Below, piece after piece: positions 45,680 to 55,033 of a stretch of 64,000 bases of DNA (position 1 is the first letter of the stretch; every line of letters begins with the position of its first letter). Source of the DNA: Enterobacter sp. 10-1 (GTDB lineage Bacteria > Pseudomonadota > Gammaproteobacteria > Enterobacterales > Enterobacteriaceae); NCBI GenBank assembly GCA_002270295.1, contig NISF01000004.1, positions 1 through 64,000 on the forward strand, in the 5' to 3' direction. The notes under the pieces are model-generated. The model did not search any database, was not told the origin of the DNA, and saw only the letters and a list, made by a program, of their open reading frames with translations. The translations under genes were made by a program, and so were the position numbers.

Positions 45680-46177
45680 TGAAATGTATTAGGTCAGACC
45701 TGATTTGACAATTATCGTGTTCAAAACACAACAAAATCTGACAGTCTGCCGGGAGTGAACAGCGGAAGTTCGCAATTGAGTCATCACAGGTATTAATAAC
45801 ATTACTGCGTGTTAATCAGATAAAGATCCCGCTATACCATGTCGTTGTATAAAGTTCTTTACCTGACAAGTCGGTCGCCATTTATTGGCGACCGACTTGT
45901 GCATCAAATCTCCCTTAATTAATTCCTCAGAATCTGTCTATCGTCTATTCGATTTCCATCCGTATTGACCTGCTCCCCCATAAATGAGTACAGAGCGGAC
46001 TTAGTAAATTCCGCTTCGGCACGAAGTAGGCAGTCAGGGAAGACATGTTTGCTCTGAGCGTAGCGCGGAAGTTTGCAATGGTTTTAATAACGAAGGAAGG
46101 CACTGCCAGCATTACGATGCATTTATGAACGGGGTGCAGGTCACACGTCGAACAGCATTTGTTAGAACATGGTTATA
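45680..46177. other. Non-coding gap with a perfect 15-bp hairpin
   Basis: About 500 bases without a convincing gene separate the glucosidase and the FUSC gene, which are convergent. ACAAGTCGGTCGCCA (45866-45880) pairs exactly with TGGCGACCGACTTGT (45886-45900), a strong terminator-type hairpin although no U-tract follows. Bases 45965-46170 look like degenerate insertion-sequence debris, but I could not assign a family. Confidence 0.55.
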
Positions 46178-47200
46178 TTAGCCATCGGGTCGAAGTATCA
46201 GACGATATACGCTGGATACCAGTGCTACGGCCAATATTAAAGCCAGACATTCATTCATAGCCGTTTTAACCGGTACAGCAGACATTCCAGCCTGGCTTGC
46301 TAGCAGAAAACACATGTTTCCGTCCAGGGCCGGAGCTGCTGTCCTAACCCAACATCTCAACAATCCACCGAGCAGAAGAAATGGTATAATAGTCAATGAG
46401 ATGAGTAGAGGGCTAAGAAAATAAGGTTGAACAGCAAAACGGTAAAGAAATGCTATACAAACGCCAACAACCACTCCGATGAGCATTTTTAAGGCCATAT
46501 CATAAGGTTTTTTTAGGCTTGCTAACGCCATTGTAAATATGCATGTTCCCAACGTGACAAGTTCTCCGGCAGCCCAACCACTCAGATAAAAAAAACATGC
46601 GCACAGCAAAACACCAGCGCTTGCTAATAATGCAAAGCGTAAAGCTTTTATTTTATCATGACGTTTTTGAGCAGGATCATGAAGTGAAAAATTGGAGCGC
46701 CATTTCAATAATCCACTATGCCAAACTTCATCTGGAGTCGTTTGTGTAAAACGTGTTGTGATAATTGTAACTACGATGACACCGATGAATGTACACTGAA
46801 TGCGAGATAACGCGAGTTCCCAGGCATGATGCTTCAGCATTAATGCTGGAACTAAGATTATAATTATAGTTACTGCCATCATTTGTGGTGCATAACCTTT
46901 TGTACCTAGGCTAATTCGCATCGCAAAGATGGTAATAAATATAGTCAAAGAAATTAAAGCGATAATAATCCATGCCTGGTTTGTGATTTTGAGGATAGCA
47001 AGCCCAAGTAATGCGCCAGTAAGGGTGCCTATTATACGATAGATACCCCGCTGGAACATCATACCTCGAGTCTGTTGAGATATTACCCATACAGGCATTG
47101 CTGCCCAATAGGCGTTCTCAACACCAGCCAACATTGCGATTGAAAAGGATAACCAGGCAGCAATACTCAGCCGTAGACCGTGTGAAATATGTATGTTCAT
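46178..47200 (-). CDS. FUSC-family membrane protein (aromatic-acid exporter type)
   Basis: This 340-residue polytopic protein is related to the AaeB/FUSC family. The N-terminal five or six helices (SIAAWLSFSIAMLAGVENAYWAAMPVWVI, then GTLTGALLGLAI) are the family mark, and a second helical set spans 195-330. AaeB members relieve stress from aromatic carboxylic acids. Last gene of the nitrilase-MFS-FUSC operon; its 22-base gap to the MFS gene shows coupling. It may export the acid made by the nitrilase. Confidence 0.8.
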   Translation of the reverse strand: MNIHISHGLRLSIAAWLSFSIAMLAGVENAYWAAMPVWVISQQTRGMMFQRGIYRIIGTLTGALLGLAILKITNQAWIIIALISLTIFITIFAMRISLGTKGYAPQMMAVTIIIILVPALMLKHHAWELALSRIQCTFIGVIVVTIITTRFTQTTPDEVWHSGLLKWRSNFSLHDPAQKRHDKIKALRFALLASAGVLLCACFFYLSGWAAGELVTLGTCIFTMALASLKKPYDMALKMLIGVVVGVCIAFLYRFAVQPYFLSPLLISLTIIPFLLLGGLLRCWVRTAAPALDGNMCFLLASQAGMSAVPVKTAMNECLALILAVALVSSVYRLILRPDG

Positions 47201-47222
47201 AAATTTTTATTAATTTTTTAAT

Positions 47223-48452
47223 TCATTCATTAAACTGTATTTGCCTGACCAGACGAGGGGCTGTTTCAATCAAGAATATGCCAATAAAAGCGCAGGCTAA
47301 TGAAACACTACCAACGATCAGCATTGGGGCCTTCAGACCAATATGGTCAGCTATTCCACCGGCAATAACAGGCATTAGCACACCACCAACAAGTTCACTT
47401 ATGGCTGTCGGTATGCCCACTGCGACTCCAATCATATTCCCTGGAACTGACTCCCCTGGAATAATTGCGAGAAAAAGTGGTGCGAGACTAAAACCAAAAA
47501 TGCCAGCAATGAACAGAATAGAAAACATAGCGACAGGAGTATGTGTGTAAAACACGAACCCAAGCATGAGCACTCCATAAGCCGCGGCACAGGTAACGAG
47601 AACCGCACGCCTTCCAACATAGTCAGAAATTGCAGGGCCTACAATCATTCCAATAAAACCGCCAAATCCCCAACCGGATACAATCAAACCAGCAGTAGAC
47701 AGTGGCAGGGATTTTACTTGGGTGAGATACAAAGTGACAAAAGTCGAAAAGACAAAGAGTCCGGTCTGGAATAATGAGCCAATGAGGGTTGTCAGCCAGA
47801 TATTACGATAACACAGTACCTGCCAGAGATTATTTTTAGGCATGCTGTGTGAAGAGTTATGTGTAATACATGGCGACTTCATGGTCCTTATCAGCCATAG
47901 GGTGATAGCGAAACCAGGTATCCCTAAGATGAAGAAAATCCAGTGCCAGGACATATATCCACTCATCTGAGTGGCGATGACAGGACCCAATCCGATCCCA
48001 AGTAAAGGAAAAAATGATTGATGTAGTCCCAGATTCAAGCCTTTCTTCTCTGGCCGAGAGAAATCGGAGATTGCGGCTACACTACTGCTGAATACCCCAC
48101 CTTCTCCAATTCCAAGCAGCCCTCTGACTATTAACATCTCACTAAAGCCTTTTACAACACCAGTAAAACAAGTCATAAGAGAAAAAAATGCCGATGAGAA
48201 GATCAATACTTTCTTTCTGCCAATAATATCCGATAGATTACCCAATCCCCATGATGAAACAGCCCAGGTAAGGGCAAGCACGGACGCAATAGCACCAGCC
48301 TGTAAGTTGTTGAGACCTAGCGCGGGTATCAATATCGGAAACAAATAAACAACGACCAGTCGATCAAGCCCCACAACGCCGAAAAGCAGGGCAAGCATTA
48401 TAACCATCCGTTTCTCATAGCGAACATCATCAGGCGAAAATTTGCTCATCAT
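47223..48452 (-). CDS. MFS transporter, aromatic-acid:H+ symporter-like
   Basis: This 409-residue carrier has 12 predicted helices and the MFS loop motif WGLGNLSDIIGRKKVLIFSS at about residues 68-88, with GEGGVFSSSVAAISDFSRPEKKG after helix 4. This pattern is seen in the aromatic-acid and organic-acid symporter branch. It lies between nitrilase and FUSC genes, so it probably moves the nitrile, amide or acid substrate across the inner membrane. Confidence 0.82.
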   Translation of the reverse strand: MMSKFSPDDVRYEKRMVIMLALLFGVVGLDRLVVVYLFPILIPALGLNNLQAGAIASVLALTWAVSSWGLGNLSDIIGRKKVLIFSSAFFSLMTCFTGVVKGFSEMLIVRGLLGIGEGGVFSSSVAAISDFSRPEKKGLNLGLHQSFFPLLGIGLGPVIATQMSGYMSWHWIFFILGIPGFAITLWLIRTMKSPCITHNSSHSMPKNNLWQVLCYRNIWLTTLIGSLFQTGLFVFSTFVTLYLTQVKSLPLSTAGLIVSGWGFGGFIGMIVGPAISDYVGRRAVLVTCAAAYGVLMLGFVFYTHTPVAMFSILFIAGIFGFSLAPLFLAIIPGESVPGNMIGVAVGIPTAISELVGGVLMPVIAGGIADHIGLKAPMLIVGSVSLACAFIGIFLIETAPRLVRQIQFNE

Positions 48453-48477
48453 CTTACCCTATTTAATATAGTTTTAA

Positions 48478-49488
48478 TCAGGCTTCTTCATCTTCTGAAG
48501 AAGTGTTAACTCCATCATCAAATAGTGGAGCATCATTCCTGTGAACAGGACGCAAAGATTGGTTATTGAAAATTAACCGGGTGACATCATTTCGAGAATA
48601 GTGACCAACAGCATCCCCTGAAACCTTGGCCATTGTTACAGCATCAAGATTTATATCAGCGTAAAGAATACCTTCTTCGTCTTCACCAAGGGGGGCGACA
48701 AGGGAAGCACCATCAGGGCCATAAATGCGTGCGAAGCCACCACCGGTTTTGAGCAGTGCGCGTTGTTCATCGGTTGAGCATAAAAGGTCGACAGTGTCCT
48801 GAGGGGTGATTGCACAGGGCGCAATGACATAGCACTGGCCTTCAACGGCATAGGTGCGTGAAACAGCGGTATTAACCTCACCACCGATTGCGGGCGTCAC
48901 TTCAGTATAAAGTGAGAAACTTGGCCACGCAGCGACATGAATCTGCTCATGCTGGCTGTACATGGCAAATTTTGTCAGAGGCTGAATATGTTCCCAGCAA
49001 CATAGTGCACCTAGTTTACCCAATGCAGTTTCGTGCACGGCAATATCACCACCATCGCCCTCTCCAAATACAAGACGCTCAGCATGCGTAGGTTTCAGTT
49101 TGCGACGAGTAGCGATGGTTTTGCCTTTATCGTCAATGATTGCCTGTGACATATACAGGCTTCCGTTATCTCTCTCAGTAAATCCCATTACAAGGTGAAT
49201 CCGGTTATCAGCAGCAGCTTTCTCAAGCCTCTGATATTGCTCACTTCCGACAACAAGCGCTTGTTTATGGTAGGCATTCATAAACTGCATTGTCCATGCA
49301 GGGGTGCCAAGCCAGACAAACCATGGGTAACCAGGCAGAAAATTTTCAGGGAACGCAACCAGACTGGCACCGTTTTTGGCAGCTTCGGTAATGATGGTTA
49401 TCGCTTTGTCAATGCTGGCATCGAGGTTCATATAGACAGGTGCAGCCTGCACAGCGGCAACACGATAGGCATGAGAATAGATGGTCAT
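48478..49488 (-). CDS. Nitrilase
   Basis: This 336-residue enzyme of the carbon-nitrogen hydrolase family converts a nitrile into a carboxylic acid plus ammonia. The Glu-Lys-Cys triad is visible: Glu48 in AFPENFLPGYP, Lys in RRKLKPTHAER (about 129-137) and Cys164 in ALCCWEH, which is the signature of true nitrilases rather than amidases. Length is normal. It is the first gene of a three-gene minus-strand operon with an MFS carrier and a FUSC exporter. The aryl or aliphatic preference cannot be read from sequence. Confidence 0.9.
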   Translation of the reverse strand: MTIYSHAYRVAAVQAAPVYMNLDASIDKAITIITEAAKNGASLVAFPENFLPGYPWFVWLGTPAWTMQFMNAYHKQALVVGSEQYQRLEKAAADNRIHLVMGFTERDNGSLYMSQAIIDDKGKTIATRRKLKPTHAERLVFGEGDGGDIAVHETALGKLGALCCWEHIQPLTKFAMYSQHEQIHVAAWPSFSLYTEVTPAIGGEVNTAVSRTYAVEGQCYVIAPCAITPQDTVDLLCSTDEQRALLKTGGGFARIYGPDGASLVAPLGEDEEGILYADINLDAVTMAKVSGDAVGHYSRNDVTRLIFNNQSLRPVHRNDAPLFDDGVNTSSEDEEA

Positions 49489-49601
49489 ACTGAATTCCTT
49501 AAACAGGAGGGGATTATCACTATCATTAGGTAAATTCAGTCAATGGAGTGAACCCTGTTTCCTGCTTGTTTTGACCTCACTTACTCCGTACAAAGGTTAT
49601 T

Positions 49602-49758
49602 CTATCTTGTGAATACTGGCGGTAGCTTCATCAAAATCTTAAGCGTTAAAAATCCCAGCAGTGCTGGACTGATCTCGCGTTCGCAGACAAATAATGAGAA
49701 TGGAATCGACCTGACCGCGAGGGGGATCGGTCTGAAGGTAGGGCGGATCAATTTTTGC
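49602..49758 (-). pseudogene. Possible LysR C-terminal fragment left of the ISL3 element
   Basis: The minus strand encodes RSIPFSLFVCEREISPALLGFL before a stop at 49602. The segment resembles the C-terminal end of LysR regulators (a pattern like SPAxxxFL). It starts directly at the ISL3 edge, so the rest was lost. Assignment is weak. Confidence 0.3.
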
Positions 49759-51470
49759 GGGTCTTCCGCAACTGGGTGGAACCTTTCATGCCAGAGGACT
49801 CATTACCCGTCGCCTCAGTAACGCCAACCCGGCGCGTCCGTACATCTGCCGCTTCAGCATTTTCAGGCGATTGACGTGTCCTTCGACTACACCGTTACTC
49901 CATTTGCTGGTGATGGCTTCACATATTGCTGCTGCATCAGCTTCCATCCCGGCAGCAACACGCCGAAGCTCAACAGGACCGCTTTCGCTGACATCAGTGA
50001 ACCACTTATTTAGTTGTTACTTATTTTTGGTTTTCTGGATCCGGTAGAAGTCCAGCACAAGTTCTTGTGCTATTTTCAGCTGCGGTTCTTTTCGCACATC
50101 AGCCCGATGAAGTGAGAAGCATAATTTTCTTCCCCCCTTATTATTCGCCATGGCATCAACCAACGGCTTACGCGAGAAGCTGACGGAAGACGGGCGGGTT
50201 TAGTAGCCAGGCCAGCCCCACATGTTCGCCATCTGGCAACCTCATCCCTGACGGTTGTTTCGCTACCCTCGAAGCCATTTGCCACCATTTCTTACCATAT
50301 CTGGCTGGCATTATGATCACCGCGTTCGCGCCGTTCTTCCAGCCACTCACGCCATAGATTCAGAAGGCCGGGTCTTGTCGGGCGCGTCGGCATTTCAGGG
50401 AATGTACCGGACTGGATCCAACGCCTGACCGTTACACGTGATAATCCGGTGGTGCAGGATATTTCACGGATCCCACATCCGTTCTTATGAAGGGTAATTA
50501 CCTCCACCCAGCGTTGATGACGTTTATTACGAGTCTGCTGTTTGAGACGCTCCGGGCGGCGGATATTTGCCGTTGGTATCTCTGGTTCAGATGATTTCTT
50601 TGGCGATATCTCACTGGCGACAAGACGTATCAGAGGCATATGTCTGTACATCATCCGTTCAAGTGCATCGCCTATGTTTTTCAGGAGGTGCCAGCGATCT
50701 GCCACCTGCCTTGCCTGAGGCGCACCTTCACTTGCTGCAGTAGCATAGATATCGCCACGATCGTGAGAAACAACCTGTATTTCAGGATATTTTCTGAACC
50801 AGGCTGCCAGAGCGCTGATCGCGACCGGGGAGCAGGACCAGAGGACGATGAGTCTCGAGATTGACTATTAAAGTACCGTAACGATGGCCTCGTTGCCATG
50901 CCCATTCGTCGATTCCTACATTTGGTGTAGCAGGTTGCTTTGTCTCAGGAGTGTCTATTACTCTGCGAAGAAGGGTATCCGCGCTGGTTCGCAGACCTGC
51001 CGCTGTTGCAGCCCGCCGTCCCGCTTCTCCACCGGCAATCAACCCCAGTTGATACTGTAATTTTTGCAGTGACTGCGAAACCTGCTGCCTTGAAGCAGCA
51101 AAAGGAGCCAGGGATTCGGCAAAGATTTTACGTGAACAGGATGGGTTACGACAGTACCAGTGGCGAACGGCAAATATCAGCCAGAGCGTCTGCCCGGAGC
51201 ATGGCAGATGCTATATTCTGCGTCGTCGACAGCTGTGTACATAACTGCTGCGCTTCATGCATTCAGGGCAGCGCGAGGTTTTGCGCGTTGCCTGCAAATG
51301 GATGATCACTCCATCAGGGCCAGAAGTTTGTCGGATTGATTGCCACCCGCCAGGCAGTTGCAAAAGCGTCTTAAGTGAAGGCATAGAGTTATCCATAACT
51401 TAAAACAGCTTAGGTCTTTGTTATCTAATAAGTTTAATTGTTTTTCTTCCACCCAAGTTGCGGAAGACCC
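49759..51470 (-). mobile_element. ISL3-family insertion sequence, decayed
   Basis: Matching terminal inverted repeats bound the element: GGGTCTTCCGCAACTGGGTGG at 49759 and the inverse of GGGTCTTCCGCAACTTGGGTGG at 51470, a length of 1,712 bases. The flanking eight bases differ (ATTTTTGC left, TAAAAAAT right), so no target duplication remains, which points to rearrangement after insertion. The single transposase gene is broken. Confidence 0.85.
49786..51396 (-). pseudogene. ISL3-family transposase, multiple frameshifts
   Basis: Pieces in different frames cover the whole protein. They are an N-terminal zinc-finger part (CPECMKRSSYVHSC), the DDE core (NVGIDEWAWQRGHRYGTLIVNLETHRPLVLLPGRD and RWHLLKNIGDALERM), an inserted helix-turn-helix (GCGIREISCTTGLSRVTVRRWI) and the C-terminal WSNGVVEGHVNRLKMLKRQMYGRAG. 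At least four frame breaks, and the stop near 50076, mean no active enzyme. Confidence 0.85.
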
Positions 51471-51697
51471 TAAAAAATATACCAGCATCCAAAACGATCT
51501 CCGGCTGCCCCTGCTGTAAGAAGTAGCGCTGCAAACGTTAAAGTATAGGCGTCAACTACCCATTGTAGGCCTGTAATCCCCGTTCTGAGGCTGCTTCCTA
51601 TTTCCGGAAGTGCAACATTGACTATCGTGATATCCAGTTGGACCACAAGAAAACCAAAGCTGTTCGCAAGTAAGGTGCCTGTTACGGAATTATCCGC
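51471..51697 (-). pseudogene. N-terminal fragment of a DHA2-type MFS efflux pump
   Basis: The minus strand encodes LLANSFGFLVVQLDITIVNVALPEIG and TGLQWVVDAYTLTFAALLLTAGAAGDRFG, the first two helices of an EmrB/QacA-like pump. The frame runs straight into the ISL3 end, and its start abuts an unrelated plus-strand fragment, so both sides are broken. Confidence 0.8.
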
Positions 51698-51946
51698 TCT
51701 TTCTACAGCAACAAAAAGGTGGATGAGATTATCGAACAGGGGCTGGTGACCCTTGATGATGCCAAACGCGAAGCGCTTTTTGCCTCGGCCATTGAACTTG
51801 CCATCGCGGATGTGGCTCTGCTTCCGCTTTATCATCCCATCAACGTCTGGGGGCTGCGCAAACCTCTGAGCTATCCGGGACGCAGCGATGAGCAAACCAT
51901 TGCCATGGAGATCGGCGTGGCTGGCGGCGCAGGCGCGCAAACATGA
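51695..51946 (+). pseudogene. C-terminal fragment of a peptide-type ABC solute-binding protein
   Basis: The plus strand encodes RSFYSNKKVDEIIEQGLVTL and ADVALLPLYHPINVWGLRKPLSYPGRSDEQTIAMEIG, the tail of a family 5 (DppA/OppA-like) binding protein, ending at 51944-51946. The upstream coding part is gone and replaced by the MFS fragment. Confidence 0.75.
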
Positions 51947-52415
51947 AACACCGGGATCTGATCCGCGCCGGGCTACTGGTACCGGCAGGCAATATGGCGC
52001 TGGAGTATGAACTGCCGCGCTGGTTGCCGGAGACGATTGCGTTGAACGTCGCGCGTGTGCGGCGTCCGGGCAGTACAACGTTTTCTGCCTCAGCGCTGGA
52101 AACGATGCAGCAAAATATCGCTCCGGCGCTCGACCAGATGGATCGTCTGCCGCTGAAGGTGGCGCTGTTTGGCTGTACCAGCGGCAGTTTTGTTGGCCGG
52201 CCCGATGCGCCGGAAGCGATTGAGCGGCAAATTACCGCGACCCTCGGCGTGCCCGCCGTGACCACCGCCCATGCCGTCATCAGAGCATTGCGCGCGCTGG
52301 GGGCGAAGCGAATTTTTATGATCACTCCTTACCCGGACGAAATTAATTTCGCCGAGGTGGCGTTTTTGCGCCGGTACGGCATAGAGACCACGGGCTATAA
52401 GTCGTTCAACTGTTC
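51943..52415 (+). pseudogene. Asp/Glu-racemase-family (maleate isomerase / arylmalonate decarboxylase) N-terminal fragment
   Basis: The first about 150 residues resemble the Asp/Glu racemase superfamily: RAGLLVPAGNMALEYELPRWLPE, the first catalytic Cys in LFGCTSGSF and ITATLGVPAVTTAHAVI. The second catalytic Cys region is missing because the frame runs into a molybdopterin oxidoreductase fragment near 52415. It overlaps the binding-protein stop by four bases, so both were once in one operon. Confidence 0.75.
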
Positions 52416-52423
52416 GTCGGCGT

Positions 52424-54097
52424 ATGCGTCAGGCTGCCGCAAGGGGAGCACGGTTTATTAATTTCAGCCCGCTACGCACGGATATGCCGTCAGAGGCCCG
52501 AGCCGAATGGTGGGTAGTCGCCCACGGCAGCGATGCGGCGTTGATGCTGGCGTTGATTCACGAGATTGTCGTCAATGGAGATGCCGATCCGGCGTTTCTC
52601 GAACACTACTGCGAAGGCTGGCCGCAATTCGAAGCCTACGTACTGGGAAACGCCGACGGTCAGGCAAAAACGCCGCGCTGGACGGCGGAGATTTGCCGGA
52701 TCCCGGAAGACGAGATTGCCTCGCTGGCCCGTGAACTTGCCGGGAAGCGGGTGCTGGTGACGGTCTCGCACTCCTTACAGCGCGCGGAGCATGGCGAGCA
52801 GCCAGTATGGCTGGCGCTGGCTGCGGTATTAGGCCAGCAAGGATTACCCGGCGGCGGCTACGCCTATGCGCTGGGGGCTACGGTAAACATCATAACGTGG
52901 TCGCCTTCCCGGCGCTTCCTCAGGGCGTTAATCAGGTTAAGACTTTTATTCCGGTGGCCAGGATTGCGGACATGCTGCTTCATCCAGGTGAAGGCTATGA
53001 CTTTAACGGTCAGCGGCTGCTCTATCCGCATATCAAACTGGTATGGTGGGCCGGCGGCAACCCGTTCCATCACCATCAGGATCTCGGCAGGTTGCGTCGC
53101 GCCTTCAGCAAGCTGGATACGCTAATCGTTCATGAGCCCTTCTGGACCGCCACGGTGCGTCATGCCGATATCGTTCTGCCTGCCACCATGACCCTTGAGC
53201 GTGACGACATCGGCGGCACACCGACCGATCCTCTGTTGGTGGCAATGCAGAAAGTAAGAGCGCCGCAGGGCGAGGCGCGGGATGACTATACGATTTTTAC
53301 GGCGCTGGCACGACGTTTTGGCGCGGAACATGCCTTTACGGAAGGTCGCAGCAGTCAGCAATGGTTGCGCCACCTTTACGCACAAATGCAGGAGAAACTA
53401 GCAGAGTATGGCATTAACGTGCCTGATTCGACGCCTTCTGGCAGGCAGGAACGCTGCTATTGCCACAGATTCAGGACGGCGATCGGCTGATGCGGGGCTT
53501 TCGTGCCGACCCGACCAGCGCGCCGCTGCCCACGCCCAGCGGGAAAATCGAACTTTTTTCACGCACTAGAGCCCGTTTTGGCTATGCGGATTGTCCGGGT
53601 CATCCGGCGTGGCTGCTGCCGGGGCAGCAACCCGATCGGCATCACTCCCTCTGGCTTATCGCGAACCAGCCTGCCACGCGACTGCATAGCCAGCAATGGA
53701 GCGCGCAGCACAAGCAAAAAAACGGGAAATATGTCAGATACACCCGCTGGACGCCGCGAAGAGAGCGATTTACTCGGGCGATATCGTGGAGATTTTTAAT
53801 CCGCGCGGAGCGCTGCTGGCCTGCGCGAAGGTAACGGAGGACATCATGCCCGGTGTGATTCAGGAGCCGACCAGCACATGGTTCGATCCGCTGAAACCGC
53901 TGGCTGACGCGCCTTTTTGCGTCCATGGTAACCCTAATATCGTCACCCTTGACGAAGGCACTTCATCGTTGGCACAGGGGGGTACCGGGCAGATCGCCAC
54001 GGTAGAGATGGTAAAATATGAGGGCGTTCTGCCGCCGGTAAAAGCGTTTATCCCTCCGCTGCTGACGGCAGCCATCAAGCCCCCGCCGGAGGTATAA
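52424..54097 (+). pseudogene. Molybdopterin oxidoreductase (BisC/TorA type), truncated and frameshifted
   Basis: Overlapping frames encode parts of one enzyme. They are FINFSPLRTDMPSEARAEWW and VLGQQGLPGGGYAYALG, then FPALPQGVNQVKTFIPVARIADMLL and VWWAGGNPFHHHQDLGRLRRAF, then PTPSGKIELFS, and finally DIVEIFNPRGALLACAKVTEDIMPG with a C-terminal WFDPLKPLADAPFCVHGNPNIVTLDEGTSSLAQG. Frame changes lie near 52880, 53435 and 53730. The N-terminal third, with any Fe-S motif, is absent. The family is clear; the gene is dead. Confidence 0.85.
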
Positions 54098-54126
54098 TGC
54101 TCTGCCCGCGATATTGCGGGCGCGTT

Positions 54127-54780
54127 TTAATTATCCAACTGGCTGATGATGGCAAGACGTGCGCGATAGCCGTTGCGGATATGCATACAGGCTGCCTCCT
54201 GCGCCGCCTCGGCATCGCGGCGGGCGAGGGCGTCGACCATTGCCTGATGCTCGCATTTCGCTTCTTCCGCCCGATCAGACAGCGCGTAGGTCGTGCCGCG
54301 CAGCAGAGAGAGGTGGATACGCAGGTTATCAAGCATTTCATTAAGATAAGGATTATGGGTGGAGCGATAAATCTGACGATGAAACAGGCGATTATGATCG
54401 TGCAGCGTTTTACTGTCGGTCATCGTTTTCTCCGCATCGACCATCCTTTGCAGGAGTGCGATTTCTTCATCGGATGCGGCGGTCACCGCCAGCTGCATGG
54501 CGATTTTTTCAAGCCCTTCACGGACGGCAAAAAGCTGACGCAGGCGATCGTAGCTGATATTGGCAACAATCAGCCCACGCTTGGGGCCCGGTTCCGCCAG
54601 GCCGAGCGTTTCCAGTCGGTGTAACGCCTCACGTATCGGCGTTCTGCTAAGACCAAACTGCGCTGCCAACCGCGTTTCCTGTAACCGTTCGCCGGGGAGA
54701 AGTTCGCCGCGTTCAATCGCGGTAATCAGTATCTCAAAAGGTGACGATGTCACATCACGCTCGCCAGGTTTTAAGTTCAT
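54127..54780 (-). CDS. GntR-family regulator, FadR/FCD subtype
   Basis: This 217-residue protein has an N-terminal winged helix-turn-helix (about 10-75, LAAQFGLSRTPIREALHRLETLGLAEPGPKRGLIV) and a C-terminal FCD all-helical ligand domain (about 90-210) with metal-binding His and Asp residues in HDHNRLFHRQIYRSTHNPYL. It is divergent from the mmgE/prpD operon. A perfect TTGTATACAA palindrome in the gap is typical of FCD operators, so autoregulation and control of the operon are likely. Confidence 0.88.
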   Translation of the reverse strand: MNLKPGERDVTSSPFEILITAIERGELLPGERLQETRLAAQFGLSRTPIREALHRLETLGLAEPGPKRGLIVANISYDRLRQLFAVREGLEKIAMQLAVTAASDEEIALLQRMVDAEKTMTDSKTLHDHNRLFHRQIYRSTHNPYLNEMLDNLRIHLSLLRGTTYALSDRAEEAKCEHQAMVDALARRDAEAAQEAACMHIRNGYRARLAIISQLDN

Positions 54781-54955
54781 AATTTTTAATAAATATTTTC
54801 CAGTTTGCAGGTAAGGCTGCTGGGGTCGAGTGCAATTGATGATAGCGTCATATTGCCACAGTAAATAATGTTTTATCGCTCATTTTGTTATTAGCATAGC
54901 TAAATAACATCTTTTGACCTTCGCTACGTCGCTGATATGTTTACGTCATGATTTA

Positions 54956-54965
54956 TTGTATACAA
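54956..54965. promoter_or_regulatory. GntR/FCD operator candidate in the divergent promoter gap
   Basis: TTGTATACAA is a perfect 10-bp palindrome 69 bases before the first mmgE start. FCD-type GntR regulators commonly bind palindromes of the form TNGTNNACNA. The 253-base gap around it is AT-rich, in contrast with the GC-rich genes on both sides. Confidence 0.55.
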
Positions 54966-55033
54966 ATGAATTCAATTAATCATTGTATTGTTTTATATGA
55001 TTTATTTTAGTTACCAGCATCAGGGAAACCATC

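Noticed and set aside
49609..49821. Plus-strand 70-aa frame spanning the ISL3 left end
   Set aside because: It crosses the IS boundary, so it cannot be a native gene; the minus strand gives a better, though weak, reading.
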